64,000 bases of DNA from assembly GCF_027580225.2 (NCBI RefSeq), contig NW_027395283.1:7692501-7756500 (forward strand). The letters run 5' to 3'. Below, in pieces: positions 29,587-40,102 of this stretch; position 1 is the first letter of the stretch, and each line of letters opens with the position of its first letter. The notes below the pieces were generated by a model. The model saw nothing but the letters and a program-made list of their open reading frames with translations, searched no databases and had not been told where the DNA came from. A program made the position numbers and the translations under genes. This DNA is from Misgurnus anguillicaudatus. Taxonomy: Eukaryota > Chordata > Actinopteri > Cypriniformes > Cobitidae.

Positions 29587-32322
29587 TGTCACAGGTGACG
29601 TTTTAAATGAACGACGGGCGGAACCCGGCTTCCACATCTTATTTGGACGACGGGCGGAATCCGGCTTCCACACTTCATATCCGGGGTTTCCCCAAAGGCA
29701 AAATTAAGCCTGATCACGCTCAGGTGGGGCAAGTTAACACAGCGGTTGCTAATAGGCTGACGAGGAGAAGACCAGAAAAGGTGTCTCAGAAGAGTCAGGG
29801 TATAAAGACACCTTTGCAGACATTAAACGGGGTGCTTGTGGTATACGTTGTGTACGTTGTGTTGCTGCTTTGCAGACGGACCACGCTGGTCGGATCGCTC
29901 TCCTGGGGAAGAGAGTAAGAGACAGTCAGCGGATGAAGGGGAATTGTGGAGTTTACGTGAGAAGGAGTGGACACAGAGCCATCGAGAGCACAGTGAACAG
30001 AGGTTATTGGCAACCAAGCGTGAGTAACCGCTGTGATACTTCTCTGCACATGTCTTGTATGAAGAAATATCCTGGTGTGTGTTCTTGTGTTTCGTGAGGT
30101 CCCTGGCCCCACCGGAGAGGAGAACGTGGGTGAGCCGCGGTCGACCGGAAGCACGGACGAAGCACCGCCCGCTAGTAAGCCAGTGGCCCTGTGGGAAAGA
30201 GGAAGTGCAGGTGAGCCAGGGAAGTAATAACCGACACGCCGGGCCTGTGAATACTCTACATCTCTCCCTCATTTGTGACCCAGTTGTTGCCCAACCAATC
30301 TCTCGAGGTCGTCGTGGTCAGGTGGCAAGGACGATCTAAAATTCACGTGACGTGGTATAAGAGTGCTGTGGGTGAGTTTCACTGATTGATGGTGTTTACG
30401 CTTGACTTGCTGTGCGTATGCTGTGCTTGTAGCGTTCGAACTGCCCAGCCTCCGACGAGACACGAGATGGTGACATCTGTTGCGGCCTGAGTCCTATAGG
30501 GAGAGAGAGAAAATCAAGCCTTGTGCCCGGGGTGTGACAACGAGAGCTTCGTCTACTACCTACCTGAACCAGTGGAGCTCTGTGTGGGAACGAGGATCCC
30601 CCGGCACTGTGAGTAACGCAACCTGTGGAATAATCTGTTCTGTGCTTGTAGCCACTACCTACCTGAACCAGTGAAGCTCCGTGTGGGAACGAGGATCCCC
30701 CGGCACTGTGAGTAACGCAGCCTGTGAAATAACCTGTTCTGTGCTTGTAGCAACTACCTACCTGAATCAGTGGAGCTCTGTGTGGGAACGAGGATCCCCC
30801 GGCACTGTGAGTAACGCAGCCTGTGAAATAACCTGTTCTGTGCTTATAGCAACTACCTACCTGAACCAGTGGAGCTCCGTGTGGGAACGAGGATCCCCCG
30901 GCACTGTGAGTAACGCAACCTGTGGAATAACCTGTTCTGTGCTTGTAGCAACTACCTACCTGAACCAGTGGAGCTCCGTGTGGGAACGAGGATCCCCCGG
31001 CACTGTGAGTAACGCAGCCTGTGAAATAACCTGTTCTGTGCTTGTAGCAACTACCTACCTGAATCAGTGGAGCTCTGTGTGGGAACGAGGATCCCCCGGC
31101 ACTGTGAGTAACGCAGCCTGTGAAATAACCTGTTCTGTGCTTATAGCAACTACCTACCTGAACCAGTGGAGCTCCGTGTGGGAACGAGGATCCCCCGGCA
31201 CTGTGAGTAACGCAACCTGTGGAATAACCTGTTCTGTGCTTGTAGCAACTACCTACCTGAACCAGTGGAGCTCCGTGTGGGAACGAGGATCCCCCGGCAC
31301 TGTGAGTAACGCAACCTGTGGAATAACCTGTTCTGTGCTTGTAGCAACTACCTACCTGAATCAGTGGAGCTCTGTGTGGGAACGAGGATCCCCCGGCACT
31401 GTGAGTAATGCAGCCTGTGAAATAACCTGTTCTGTGCTTATAGCAACTACCTACCTGAACCAGTGGAGCTCCGTGTGGGAACGAGGATCCCCCGGCACTG
31501 TGAGTAACGCAACCTGTGGAATAACCTGTTCTGTGCTTGTAGCAACTACCTACCTGAACCAGTGGAGCTCCGTGTGGGAACGAGGATCCCCCGGCACTGT
31601 GAGTAACGTAACCTGTGGAATAACCTGTTCTGTGCTTGTAGCAACTACCTACCTGAATCAGTGGAGCTCTGTGTGGGAACGAGGATCCCCCGGCACTGTG
31701 AGTAACGCAGCCTGTGAAATAACCTGTTCTGTGCTTATAGCAACTACCTACCTGAACCAGTGAAGCTCCGTGTGGGAACGAGGATCCCCCGGCACTGTGA
31801 GTAACGCAACCTGTGGAATAATCTGTTCTGTGCTTGTAGCAACTACCTACCTGAACCAGTGAAGCTCCGTGTGGGAACGAGGATCCCCCGGCACTGTGAG
31901 TAACGCAACCTGTGGAATAATCTGTTCTATGCTTGTAGCAACTACCTACCTGAACCAGTGAGGCCCTGTGTGGGAACGAGGATCCCCCAGTGCTGTGAGC
32001 ATCAGTGGAGTGTTTGCCCTGGTCTGACTGTGTTCGATTCTGTCTCCAGGAGAAGCGGAGCGCGCCACGGGTTGCTGGGCCAGAGCCCCGGCCCCAGTCT
32101 TTTCCCCAAGTGGCCCTGGAGGCAAAGAAGAGCCACATTAGTTTTAAAGTTCCCTTTTTCCCTTTCCCCTTTCCCCTTTTTAAATATTTAATAAAGCTTG
32201 TTTTAATTATAGTATACTCGTCTGTCTGGTCATTGGGGCGGTCTTGGGAAACTCCTCGAGGTGGAAGAGTTAAGAGGGGTGTGGCCCAGTAGCATATTCG
32301 GGTCCGCCCCCGGGGTGTGACA
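29587..32322 (+). mobile_element. LTR-like element B, TGTCACA...TGTGACA, with 99-bp tandem modules
   Basis: 2,736 bp, from TGTCACAGGTGACG to GGGGTGTGACA, flanked by TGTA at 29583-29586 and 32323-32326. The NLR frame is restored when it is removed with one TGTA, so the limits are exact. It has a TATA box at 29801 (GGGTATAAAGAC) and AATAAA at 32190, consistent with an LTR having U3, a long R and a short U5, transcribed on plus, opposite to the NLR gene. The 3' end shares CTCCTCGAGGTGGAAG and GGAGCGCGCCACGGG with element A. No coding capacity. Probably a solo LTR of an unidentified family. Confidence 0.75.
30551..32000 (+). repeat. 99-bp tandem array with exon-like modules
   Basis: Fifteen GTGAG motifs occur exactly every 99 bp, from 30609 to 31995. 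Each unit consists of a TGCTTGTAG (or TGCTTATAG) acceptor-like end, a 56-nt block (CAACTACCTACCTGAA ... GATCCCCCGGCACT) and GTGAGTAACG directly after it; the donor-to-acceptor gap is 43 nt. Variants recur every third unit, giving a 297-bp higher-order repeat over about four cycles. Because 99 is a multiple of three, long open frames appear on both strands; they are a consequence of the period, not evidence for protein. Confidence 0.9.
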
Positions 32323-33266
32323 TGTACATTTGAGTGAGAGTCTTGGGGATCTCTTTTCTTCTCTCTGCTTGACTCAACATTCTCTCTAGAACAGTGACTG
32401 AAATCCAGCAGAAGACTGGGATGTGACACATGATGTAGAGACTCCTGGATGACTTCAGGTGTGAGATGATACTCCTGGCCAGCCTCTCATCACTGATTCT
32501 CTTCTTGAAGTATTCCTCCTTCTGTGGATCAGTGAAGCCTTGTACCTCTGTGACGCGATCAACACACACAGAGGGGATGAGATCAGCTGCTGCTGGTCTG
32601 GAGGTGATCCAGATGAGAGCAGAAGGAAACAGATTCCCCTTGATGAGGTTTGTCAGCATCACGTCCACTGCGGTTGATTCACTTACATCACACAACCTCA
32701 CACTGCTGTGAAAATTCAGAGACAGACGACACTCATCCAAACCATCAAAGATGAACAACACTTTATATTCATCACTGAAGATTTCCATTTCTTTTGTTTG
32801 TGGGAAGAAAAGATGAAGAAGATCTAAAAGACTGAGTGTTTTGTTCTTCGTCAAATTGATCTCTCTGAAAGGAAGTGGAAATATAAGGTGGACGTCCTGA
32901 TTCTCTTTCTCTTCAGCCCAGTCCAGAATGAACTTCTGTACAGAGACTGTTTTTCCAATGCCAGCGACTCCCTTTGTCAGCACACTTCTGATGTGTTTGT
33001 CTTGTTCAGGTAAAGGTTTAAAGATGTCATTACATTTGATTGGTGTCTCCTCTGTTGTTGTTCTTCTGGATTGTGTCTCAATCTGTCTCACCTCATGCTC
33101 ATTACTGATCTCTCCACTTTCACTCTCTGTGATGTAGAGCTCTGTGTAGATCTCATTCAGTAGTGTTGGGTTTCTCTTATTTGATGTTACCTCATACAAA
33201 CACTCAAACTTCTTCCTCAGATTTGATTTGAATGTGTTCAGGACTTCAGCAAGATTAGACTCATGA
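32323..33266 (-). pseudogene. NLR gene 1 large exon, 5' part (FISNA and NACHT)
   Basis: Begins after TTTACAG with [17 protein letters not shown]. The FISNA block ([22 protein letters not shown]) is followed by [11 protein letters not shown], Walker [12 protein letters not shown], Walker [17 protein letters not shown], and the [14 protein letters not shown] block. Catalytic and nucleotide-binding motifs are intact. The exon is cut at TQMY by element B. Confidence 0.92.
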
Positions 33267-33448
33267 CTGTAAATTAAAAGTAATATATTAGATAAGAACA
33301 CAAGTTTGAGTTAAAAAGTACAGAGCAAAATGTTGTTTTTGCATCACAAAACATGGGACTTATAAATATGGATGGAAAATGTTTTTTTAAGTATCATGTG
33401 GTCAACCTTTTTTAGTCTCTAAAAATAAATTAAAATCCTATTATTTAC

Positions 33449-33544
33449 CTGAAATGAGGACTCATGTTTTTATTGAAGTCTTGTAGTTTATTCCCAAATT
33501 GCTCAATCTTTCTCCCCTTACAGTCGGGTTTTGTTATGATTCGT
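33449..33544 (-). CDS. NLR gene 1 small exon, KGRKIEQFGNKLQDFN
   Basis: 96 nt after CCATCCAG and before GTAAAT, phase-compatible with both neighbours. It encodes a short basic segment between the repeated N-terminal modules and FISNA. Confidence 0.8.
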
Positions 33545-33625
33545 CTGGATGGCAAGAATGAAAATGAAGAATCACTTAAAGGGCGGTTCCCATTATAACT
33601 ATAACTATAAAAAATATAGTTTTAA

Positions 33626-33901
33626 AGCAACACTATGTAGTTTCCATGTAAAAATGACTTACAGCTCCCCCATGTGGTGGAAAAGCGCAACAGTGCCTAT
33701 TATCAGACACTCTTCTGCAGGCAGGGGGAGGTGCGGGGCTGTGTTTCCTACCCTCCACCGCCACTTTCAGAGTGTGCTTGTAGCAGCTAGGAGGCTGCTC
33801 AGGTTGCAGCAACAGTACAATTTGTCCAGTTAAAAGTTGTTCTATCACTGAAATAATTTTAGAGACATTATTTAAAGGTAAAAAAACTACATAGTGTTGC
33901 T
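33626..33901. mobile_element. TTAA MITE with AGCAACACTATGTAG ends, in NLR intron
   Basis: Inverted ends AGCAACACTATGTAGTTT and AAACTACATAGTGTTGCT, flanked by TTAA at 33622-33625 and 33902-33905. It lies inside an older repeat (TTCCCATTATAACTATAAC on one side, CACAATTATAACGATAAAG on the other). Confidence 0.85.
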
Positions 33902-34321
33902 TTAAAAATCCTTTGATTTTAAAGAGAATAGTGGAGTTCACACCACAATTATAACGATAAAGATACAAGTAAAAGTTTCGTTGTGATCACTTGCGGAGCG
34001 ATTTTTTTCTAACCGATGAACGATAAACCAATGAGAGCCAATCAAATCTACTTGAATCTAAAGTGAACGCACATTTGAAATGGCACTGTGGGTGTTGAGG
34101 ATATCTGCTGGTTATAGCCAGTTATAGCAGCATATTTATACATTTCAATGTAAACAATTACAGCAAGTGGAGAGATTTTAATACAAAAACTGTAAATTTT
34201 ATGTGTCTCTTTGCATGAATATGTCTGATAATGAAGAATAATTTCTCATCTCTTTGACAAAACACACGATTGTAAAAAAAACTGTTAAACTACAATCATA
34301 GTTTTCAAAGATATTGTATAC

Positions 34322-34435
34322 CTGTGTGCAGGCCGTGTTTCTTCACGCTTAAAGTATATTGGCTCAGGCATAGACAAATCACTCTTCATAGACACACAAC
34401 TGAACTCTGAATCTGATCTCTTCTGATGATCTGAA
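34322..34435 (-). CDS. NLR gene 1 N-terminal repeat exon, second copy
   Basis: 114 nt after GTTATAG and before GTATAC. Encodes SDHQKRSDSEFSCVSMKSD and then a PIYFKREETRP tail. It is a tandem duplicate of the exon at 35365-35478, which has the same length and phase, so the two add 38-residue modules in frame. Confidence 0.85.
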
Positions 34436-34663
34436 CTATAACACACAACAGATTACAGTTAATCCCCTGAACTGATGTACAAAACAAGCAGGTCTAAATG
34501 AGTTCATCAGTAGTATACAGTAGATACGCATATTTATAAAATTAATTTGTTATTAAAAAGCAAATAATGATCTTTTTATTGGCACTGTTAATACAAAAAC
34601 TGAGTGCTTGCCTTGCACAGATGTGTCTCTTTGAGTGAATATGTACTGTATAATAAAAATAAC

Positions 34664-35263
34664 CAGGGCTTGACATTAACACCCACCAATCTGCCAAGTG
34701 AGGGTAGATTTCTGCCCACAAGCCACGTTGGCAGGTTGAATATTTTTTTTAATTGTAGTATGCGAAATTATAAACAATGCACAATGCGATCCTGGGAAAC
34801 TACAACTCCCATGAGCACTCCCTGCAGCCAACACAATTTACAGTATTTACTGCTGTTGTTAATAAATATTTAAAGTGTTGTCGAGGGTTTTTGTGTTTAT
34901 CTTTTCAGTTAATCTTCTAAACCCTTGCTCCACTTTTAATAAATTCATTCAAAGTTAATCTATTTATGCCTTAATTTCTAGCATGTTTTTATGCATCTAA
35001 ATATGTGATCTACTGATATACCTGGTTTATACCAGCTTATAAATGTAGTCTGAATTTGGGTGGTCAGTCTGCATTTGAAAGTCAATCTGCATTTAATCTA
35101 GCTAAACTAAGTAAAATTACTCAAATTACAGTCATTTTTGGGTGCCAAGTTTAATCATATAAAATTTATTTTACCAGCAACAAAATTGTGGCCAGTGGCT
35201 AGTAACTTTGGAAAACAATTAGCCACTTTGACTGGTGAGCAAAGAAGTTAATGTCAAGCCCTG
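34664..35263. mobile_element. hAT MITE with CAGGGCTTGACATTAAC ends, in NLR intron
   Basis: Ends CAGGGCTTGACATTAAC and, inverse, GTTAATGTCAAGCCCTG, flanked by an exact 8-bp TSD AAAATAAC (34656-34663 and 35264-35271). 600 bp, no ORF. It lies between the duplicated NLR exons, oriented indifferently to the gene. Confidence 0.93.
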
Positions 35264-35364
35264 AAAATAACATTTTCTGCCCATAAACATAGACAAGTAT
35301 AATAGACAAGAAAAATATTTTTTTCCAAAAAAGTTATAATCATGTTTCAGAGTTTTTTATATAC

Positions 35365-35478
35365 CTTCTATCAGGCCGTGTATCTTCACTCTTAAAGTAT
35401 ATTGGCAGAGCCATAGACCGATCACTCTTTATAGACACACAGCTGAACTCTGAATCTGATCTCTTCTGATGATCTGAA
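35365..35478 (-). CDS. NLR gene 1 N-terminal repeat exon, first copy
   Basis: 114 nt between TTATAG and GTATAT. Encodes SDHQKRSDSEFSCVSIKSD and PIYFKSEDTRPDR. Compared with the second copy it has only a few substitutions, so the duplication is young relative to the family. Confidence 0.85.
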
Positions 35479-35682
35479 CTATAACACACAACAGATTCAA
35501 CAATTAAAATAACATTACAAATATTTTTTGTAGATGCTCATTATAAAAATAAGCCATTATAGTAAATAATACCTATAAAATAATATTTTCATATAAGTTT
35601 ATTTAAAAGGTTATTAATAATAATAAAGGTTATTTCATTGATTTGTATTATTTTAATATTTTAAAGTGTTTATTTAAAGTAC

Positions 35683-35714
35683 CTGCATCCTGGAGATGTT
35701 TGTGTTTGATCCAT
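35683..35714 (-). CDS. NLR gene 1 first coding exon
   Basis: ATG at 35714 gives MDQTQTSPGC and the exon ends CAG before GTACTT. The short exon starting MDQ-like and feeding into the repeat exons is usual for fish NLRs. The upstream acceptor is not clear; transcription probably starts near 36.7 kb. Confidence 0.75.
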
Positions 35715-36655
35715 GATGAAGCTGCAGAGGTGAATCTGATCAATCTGATCTCCACAACTGATACTGAATGAAAATAACATTCAGACACAAAATAAACTTA
35801 AAATCAGAGTGAATAAACACACATTATAATTCAGATAAATGAATCCTGAGTGTTGAAGAAACAACTGCGTCAACACAACATTTCCTCACATTAACACAAT
35901 ATTAACACAAATTAAATTAAGAATTATGATAAGAAAACTTTCAATAAATGACACTAACATTAAGATAAGAAACAAAAATATAAATGAATAAAAATTTATA
36001 GAAACTATGAATGATGAAGTAAAAAGTGTCTGATCTCATCTGAACAACAATGTAAAAGACTGAACTCATAGAAACATGAAAGATGTCATTAAAAATCTGA
36101 GTTATTCATCAAATATTCATCTTTAAACTCTTCCTGAAATACAAGTGAAAACATTACTATTGTGTTGATTAAAAATTAATGTCATCTTGATTTATGTTTA
36201 AAACATAACATAAATTATGATTTTACTTAAACACAAAGCTATAAGCAGTAAATTCAAAAAAATGAAAATAATGTTGAAGTCTCTTAATGTTTTCAACGAC
36301 TTTAAATATTGATAGATCAACTTGTTGAGAGAAATTTTAAGATAAGAAATGATTGAATTTAAAAGAGTCGTATTATTTGGATTTAAATTATACCAATCTA
36401 CCTATTTATGTAACATACTTAAAACAGTTATGATCAGTCTTGAAGAAAAAAATTCATGACTAACTTTTAAGACTAGTCTTAAAGTTTTATGCAACCGGCC
36501 ACTGAACACTCGCTGTCATCACAATCTGACTGGATTCACTTTCTCAAAATACTACAACTTTTACATCAACTACACACACAAAAATACCTGTAAAGCTGTT
36601 TATACATGTTATATTAATCACTATGATCATCGATATGTTAATAAATCAACTCTAC

Positions 36656-36720
36656 CTGTTTAAAATGGCGGAAGATAAACACGAAACAATTTACTTTCAC
36701 TTTCATCTGTGACGTCACTA
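36656..36720 (-). promoter_or_regulatory. probable NLR gene 1 promoter and 5' exon with IRF/ISRE-like and CRE sites
   Basis: On the minus strand GAAAGTGAAAGT (36693-36704) is a two-repeat IRF/ISRE-type core, and TGACGTCA (36710-36717) is a perfect CRE palindrome, 5 bp away. Downstream follow CTTCCGCCATTTTAAACAG and a GTAGAGTTG donor (exon end 36656). The arrangement suggests an interferon-responsive, ATF/CREB-assisted promoter for the NLR gene. It is inferred from sequence only. Confidence 0.55.
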
Positions 36721-37351
36721 TTGTATGAGGAAGTGTTTGAGGTGTTTCTCCCTCTGCTGACAGTAAACAAACATTAAACATCTGATTACAAATAATTTAA
36801 CACATTTAATTTATAAACGAGACTTAATCATTAATGTGAGTCAATATGTTTACATTCACTGCATGAAACAAAGAGCACATCAGCATTAACAATAATTAAA
36901 CTTAAATCAAAATTAATCCTCTTTTGTTTAACTAATGTAAACCTAATAAAGTCATATGAGTTTAATATAATGTAGACTAAGTGATATTTTATTATTTGTG
37001 TGAACTACATTTAAACATTCATGTATTTATCATAGTGTGAACTTTATCAAGTGTTTGCTTTAATAATCACAGCGAGGTCTTAAAAAACACACACTTTTAG
37101 TTTAAAAGATTAATTGTAGATAAAATATAATTGTGCTAACATAAACATTTCATTGAATAAAAAGACAAAATATCAGGATAATTATCAGACATTAAACATT
37201 AAAAGATGTAAAGAAAACTCCGCCTCCACTGCCACCTACAGGACATTTGTGTTATTACAGTTATTCTGCAGTGTGTCATAGACAATAGAAACATTATTCA
37301 CAGTTTCTTTATTTTCTCCACTGAAATCTAAAGTGTGTGTTGAATGTGCAG
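36721..37351. other. intergenic sequence
   Basis: AT-rich, no ORF or repeat recognised. Confidence 0.4.
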
Positions 37352-37690
37352 ATGAATGAAATGTATAAGATAAGTGATGGTGCTGTTCTCAGATCAGATG
37401 CAGGGACACTGAGAAACATCAGCACCAGCACATCCGGCCTGTATCAGTGCACTGCGTCAAACATCATAGGAAAGAGCACCTGTGTCCTTAACCTGCAGGT
37501 TGTAGCACGTAAGTGTGTAAGGAGAGACATTACAGACACAAAGACTGTCACATGATCAGATATGAGGTCTGATCACAGCTCTGTCTCGTATCACAGCTCA
37601 GACACAGAGTGTGGGTCTGATCACCGGCCGGCACCATCGACACGAGCGTTCTGGCTGTGATCATCTGATGTCTGCTGGTCACACATGTAG
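37352..37690 (+). pseudogene. immunoglobulin-superfamily membrane protein, two-exon pseudogene fragment
   Basis: Exon 37352-37508, between a TGTGCAG acceptor and GTAAGT donor, encodes the end of an Ig domain: [19 protein letters not shown] and [18 protein letters not shown], with the conserved Y-x-C of an Ig fold. Exon two begins at 37597 after TATCACAG in matching phase with QTQSVGLITG, then a transmembrane segment like TSVLAVII, but that lies in another frame (one extra base in the GGCCGG near 37626) and has a TGA (37666-37668). The Y-x-C and [13 protein letters not shown] wording resembles CTX/CXADR-like cell adhesion proteins; the exact family is open. No signal peptide or upstream exons are found. 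Confidence 0.7.
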
Positions 37691-37905
37691 ATTATACAGG
37701 ACCCTTGAGAAAGATTTTGGTAGATTTTCATTCCAAATGGTTGGAAATTTATCCTGTAACAACTTCACAAACTACCATCATGAAAATGAGACAGTGTTTT
37801 AGCACACATGGATCGCCTAAAATGATAGTGACCCCCGTTTCAAATCTCGACCTTTCCTTGATGAGACCACCCATGACACAATCTTCAAGAGTCTAACTGA
37901 GAGAA
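37690..37905 (+). pseudogene. Ty3/gypsy integrase relic
   Basis: Two overlapping frames give DYTGPLRKILVDFHSKWLEI, YPVTTSQTTIMKMRQCFSTH and GSPKMIV, matching the integrase core segment with its HSKWLE and THG-P blocks, followed by degraded sequence. It is not of the Gmr1 type seen at 3.3 kb. Length is only about 200 bp. Confidence 0.75.
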
Positions 37906-38630
37906 TTCTGGATGATTGTTCACAGACTGTTCAGGTATTTGATTGTTTTAATATTAATATAATAAAAATAAAGTGCTGTGTAAATCAGTTTAATTAAAGT
38001 CAGTATTTACTATAGTATCCTCTAGCATTAACTATAGTTAACTCATCAACTGAAGTAAATAGTATAGTAAACATTTGTATTTACTCTAGTAAAGCCATAG
38101 TAAAATGTAGTATGCTGTAGAAGATTTTAGTAATTACTACACTTTGTTAATTTATTATATTACAGTATTCTGGATTTGTTGTGTTTTAAATCTACCTTGT
38201 GTCTGTATGACTTGTATGGAGATCTCTCTGAATCACATGATTTGGGTTCACAGCAACAGCTTTCAAATGCAGATGTCACACTTCAATCAACTCCAGACTT
38301 TAACATGCTTCATTTATGAGGAAATCATTTAAAAAAATAGACAATAAATGTGCATAAAACAGCTTTTAAGTCAACTGTCCCATTACTTTTGACCCCTTTA
38401 AAAAGGAGGAGCTACATATTAAACAGCTGTAATTCCTAAATCCTTCAGCCAGTTTGGTTGTGAATACTCTCTAAATACAGGTAAGAGTCTGCACTTTAAG
38501 ACAATATTCATTACATCAGTAGGACTGTTATCAGGACGACATACAACTGATGTCTGCACAATTAATATCAGTAATATCAGATGAAACATTTGATTTGTTT
38601 TCTGTGTTTATAAGATTTAAAAATGATTGC
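37906..38630. other. intergenic sequence with ACTATAG/TTACTATAG words
   Basis: AT-rich. Short repeats of TATAGTA-type words near 38000-38140. CTGTCCCATTACTTTTGACC near 38370 resembles a common fish repeat end. No gene recognised. Confidence 0.4.
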
Positions 38631-38633
38631 ATT

Positions 38634-39134
38634 GTGATTTTATTTACATTTCATTCAGTGTCTGAACTTTTTTGTAATTGATCACATAATCATCAAAAAG
38701 TCCTGCAGTCAGATCCTGAAGAACACAAAAACAAAGACGTCCAATATTTGGATTTAGAGATAAATGAGCTGCGAGTCTTCAATGTTGTGCTGAACTTGAA
38801 CACATTTCAGTTTAAGATGAAGTTAAAAACCCCAACAGTGTAGAAGAAGAGGAATCTTGTCAGTATTTACTTCAGTTTATGATCCTATGAGATTTCTTGC
38901 TCCTCTTACACTGACTGATAAATCACTCTTATAGGAAATGTGTAGACAGAAGCTGAGTTAGGATGAAGATTTACCTCCAACACTTCAAAGTCAGATTTAG
39001 ATAAAGTCACAGATCAGATCCTGTACTGAATAATCAACTCATACGGTTAAGAGGAAGTGATGTCACTATTGTGTCTTCTTATAGACCATCAGATCATACT
39101 GAAGATCAGACATCTTTACATCTTTAATCATCAT
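38634..39134 (-). pseudogene. NLR copy 2, 3' exon
   Basis: After the acceptor CCTTACAG (ending 39135) the exon starts A-TGA, which completes an Arg codon from the LRR exon and stops at once (39131-39133). The rest is 3' untranslated and ends at AATAAA (38639-38644, minus strand). Confidence 0.6.
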
Positions 39135-40102
39135 CTGTAAGGCCTAAAACTGAAAGAGAAAGTCAATCAGATATGAGATCATCATCAGTGTCAGATGAAG
39201 AGATAGAAAAACAAACTATTAGTGCTGTCAGTCAGTGATAGAAATGAAATCTTCAACATAATAAACATGTCAACAATCTGTTTATCACATACACATGAGC
39301 TACAACAATACAAAAACACATTTCATCTATTTCCTCTGAATATTTGATGTCAATGTAAGAGATGAATGTATTGATATGTATGTAGTATAATATAATGACA
39401 CACTGACAGTTTTATGAGTTCACACACAAACAGTAAGAAAATGAAGGTGATGCTTTATTTTAAAAGTCCTGGAGGTTGACAGTCGTGTAAATAAAGAGAA
39501 ACAGCATCAATGTCAAAGCTCGACAGAGAGTTGTGTGAAGTGTCCATCAGATTTTAAGAGTTGACTTTCTCTTCTTTTTTCTAATCTTCATCTCTATCAT
39601 TTATCATCTGTACTTTGTGTTTATCTGTTGTGTATATATTGTGTTTGTGTTGTTATTTATGTCTGTATTCTGATGATTTGATAAATAATGCTTAAAACAT
39701 GAAATAAAACACAAGTTGTTATAAAAAGAGTTTAAGATGAACATCTAGTCAAGTGTGCATAACTATAGGGGCGTCGGCCTATCAAACAAACCCCATTAAC
39801 AAACATCATATATAATGTGTAAGAAGAGTAAGATCACAGTATTAAATCATGGAGTGAACAAACTCAACATCACAGTTAGTAAACAGACTCAGACATTGGA
39901 TTAAATTCTTATTGTGTTTATATGACAAAGCATCAAGTGTTGTTCATGTACACTTCATATTTTCTGTTTGTTGGGTTTAAAGGATACACAGACTATAACA
40001 GCAGCAGATCAATTTACATTTATTTCTAATATTTATATTCTAGGATTTAAATGACACTGCATGAGTTTACTTTAAACATTTATTTAAATGAGCTCTACTC
40101 AC

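Larger units (their letters stand above)
28712..35714 (-). pseudogene. NLR gene 1 (FISNA-NACHT), disrupted
   Basis: Five coding exons can be read on the minus strand: 35683-35714 (32 nt), 35365-35478 (114), 34322-34435 (114), 33449-33544 (96) and the large exon 33266-28712, all with GT/AG borders and matching phase. The product begins MDQTQTSPGC and continues through two near-identical 38-residue modules, a FISNA region, NACHT with Walker A GVAGIGKT (about 32948-32971) and Walker [10 protein letters not shown] (about 32731-32760), and the winged-helix part. The family forms cytosolic immune sensors. Element B splits the large exon; without it and one TGTA the exon is 1,815 nt and ends in phase 2 at a GTAAGT donor. 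LRR exons that should follow are not found before the DIRS region. As it stands translation stops about 12 residues into the insert. Confidence 0.9.

Noticed and set aside
30396..32429. Long minus-strand frame (677 codons) and plus-strand frame (360 codons) with 33-residue repeats
   Set aside because: The repeat period is 99 bp, so any stop-free frame stays open across the array on both strands. There is no start context, no known domain, and similar arrays in element A with a 140-bp period have no frame. Treated as non-coding.
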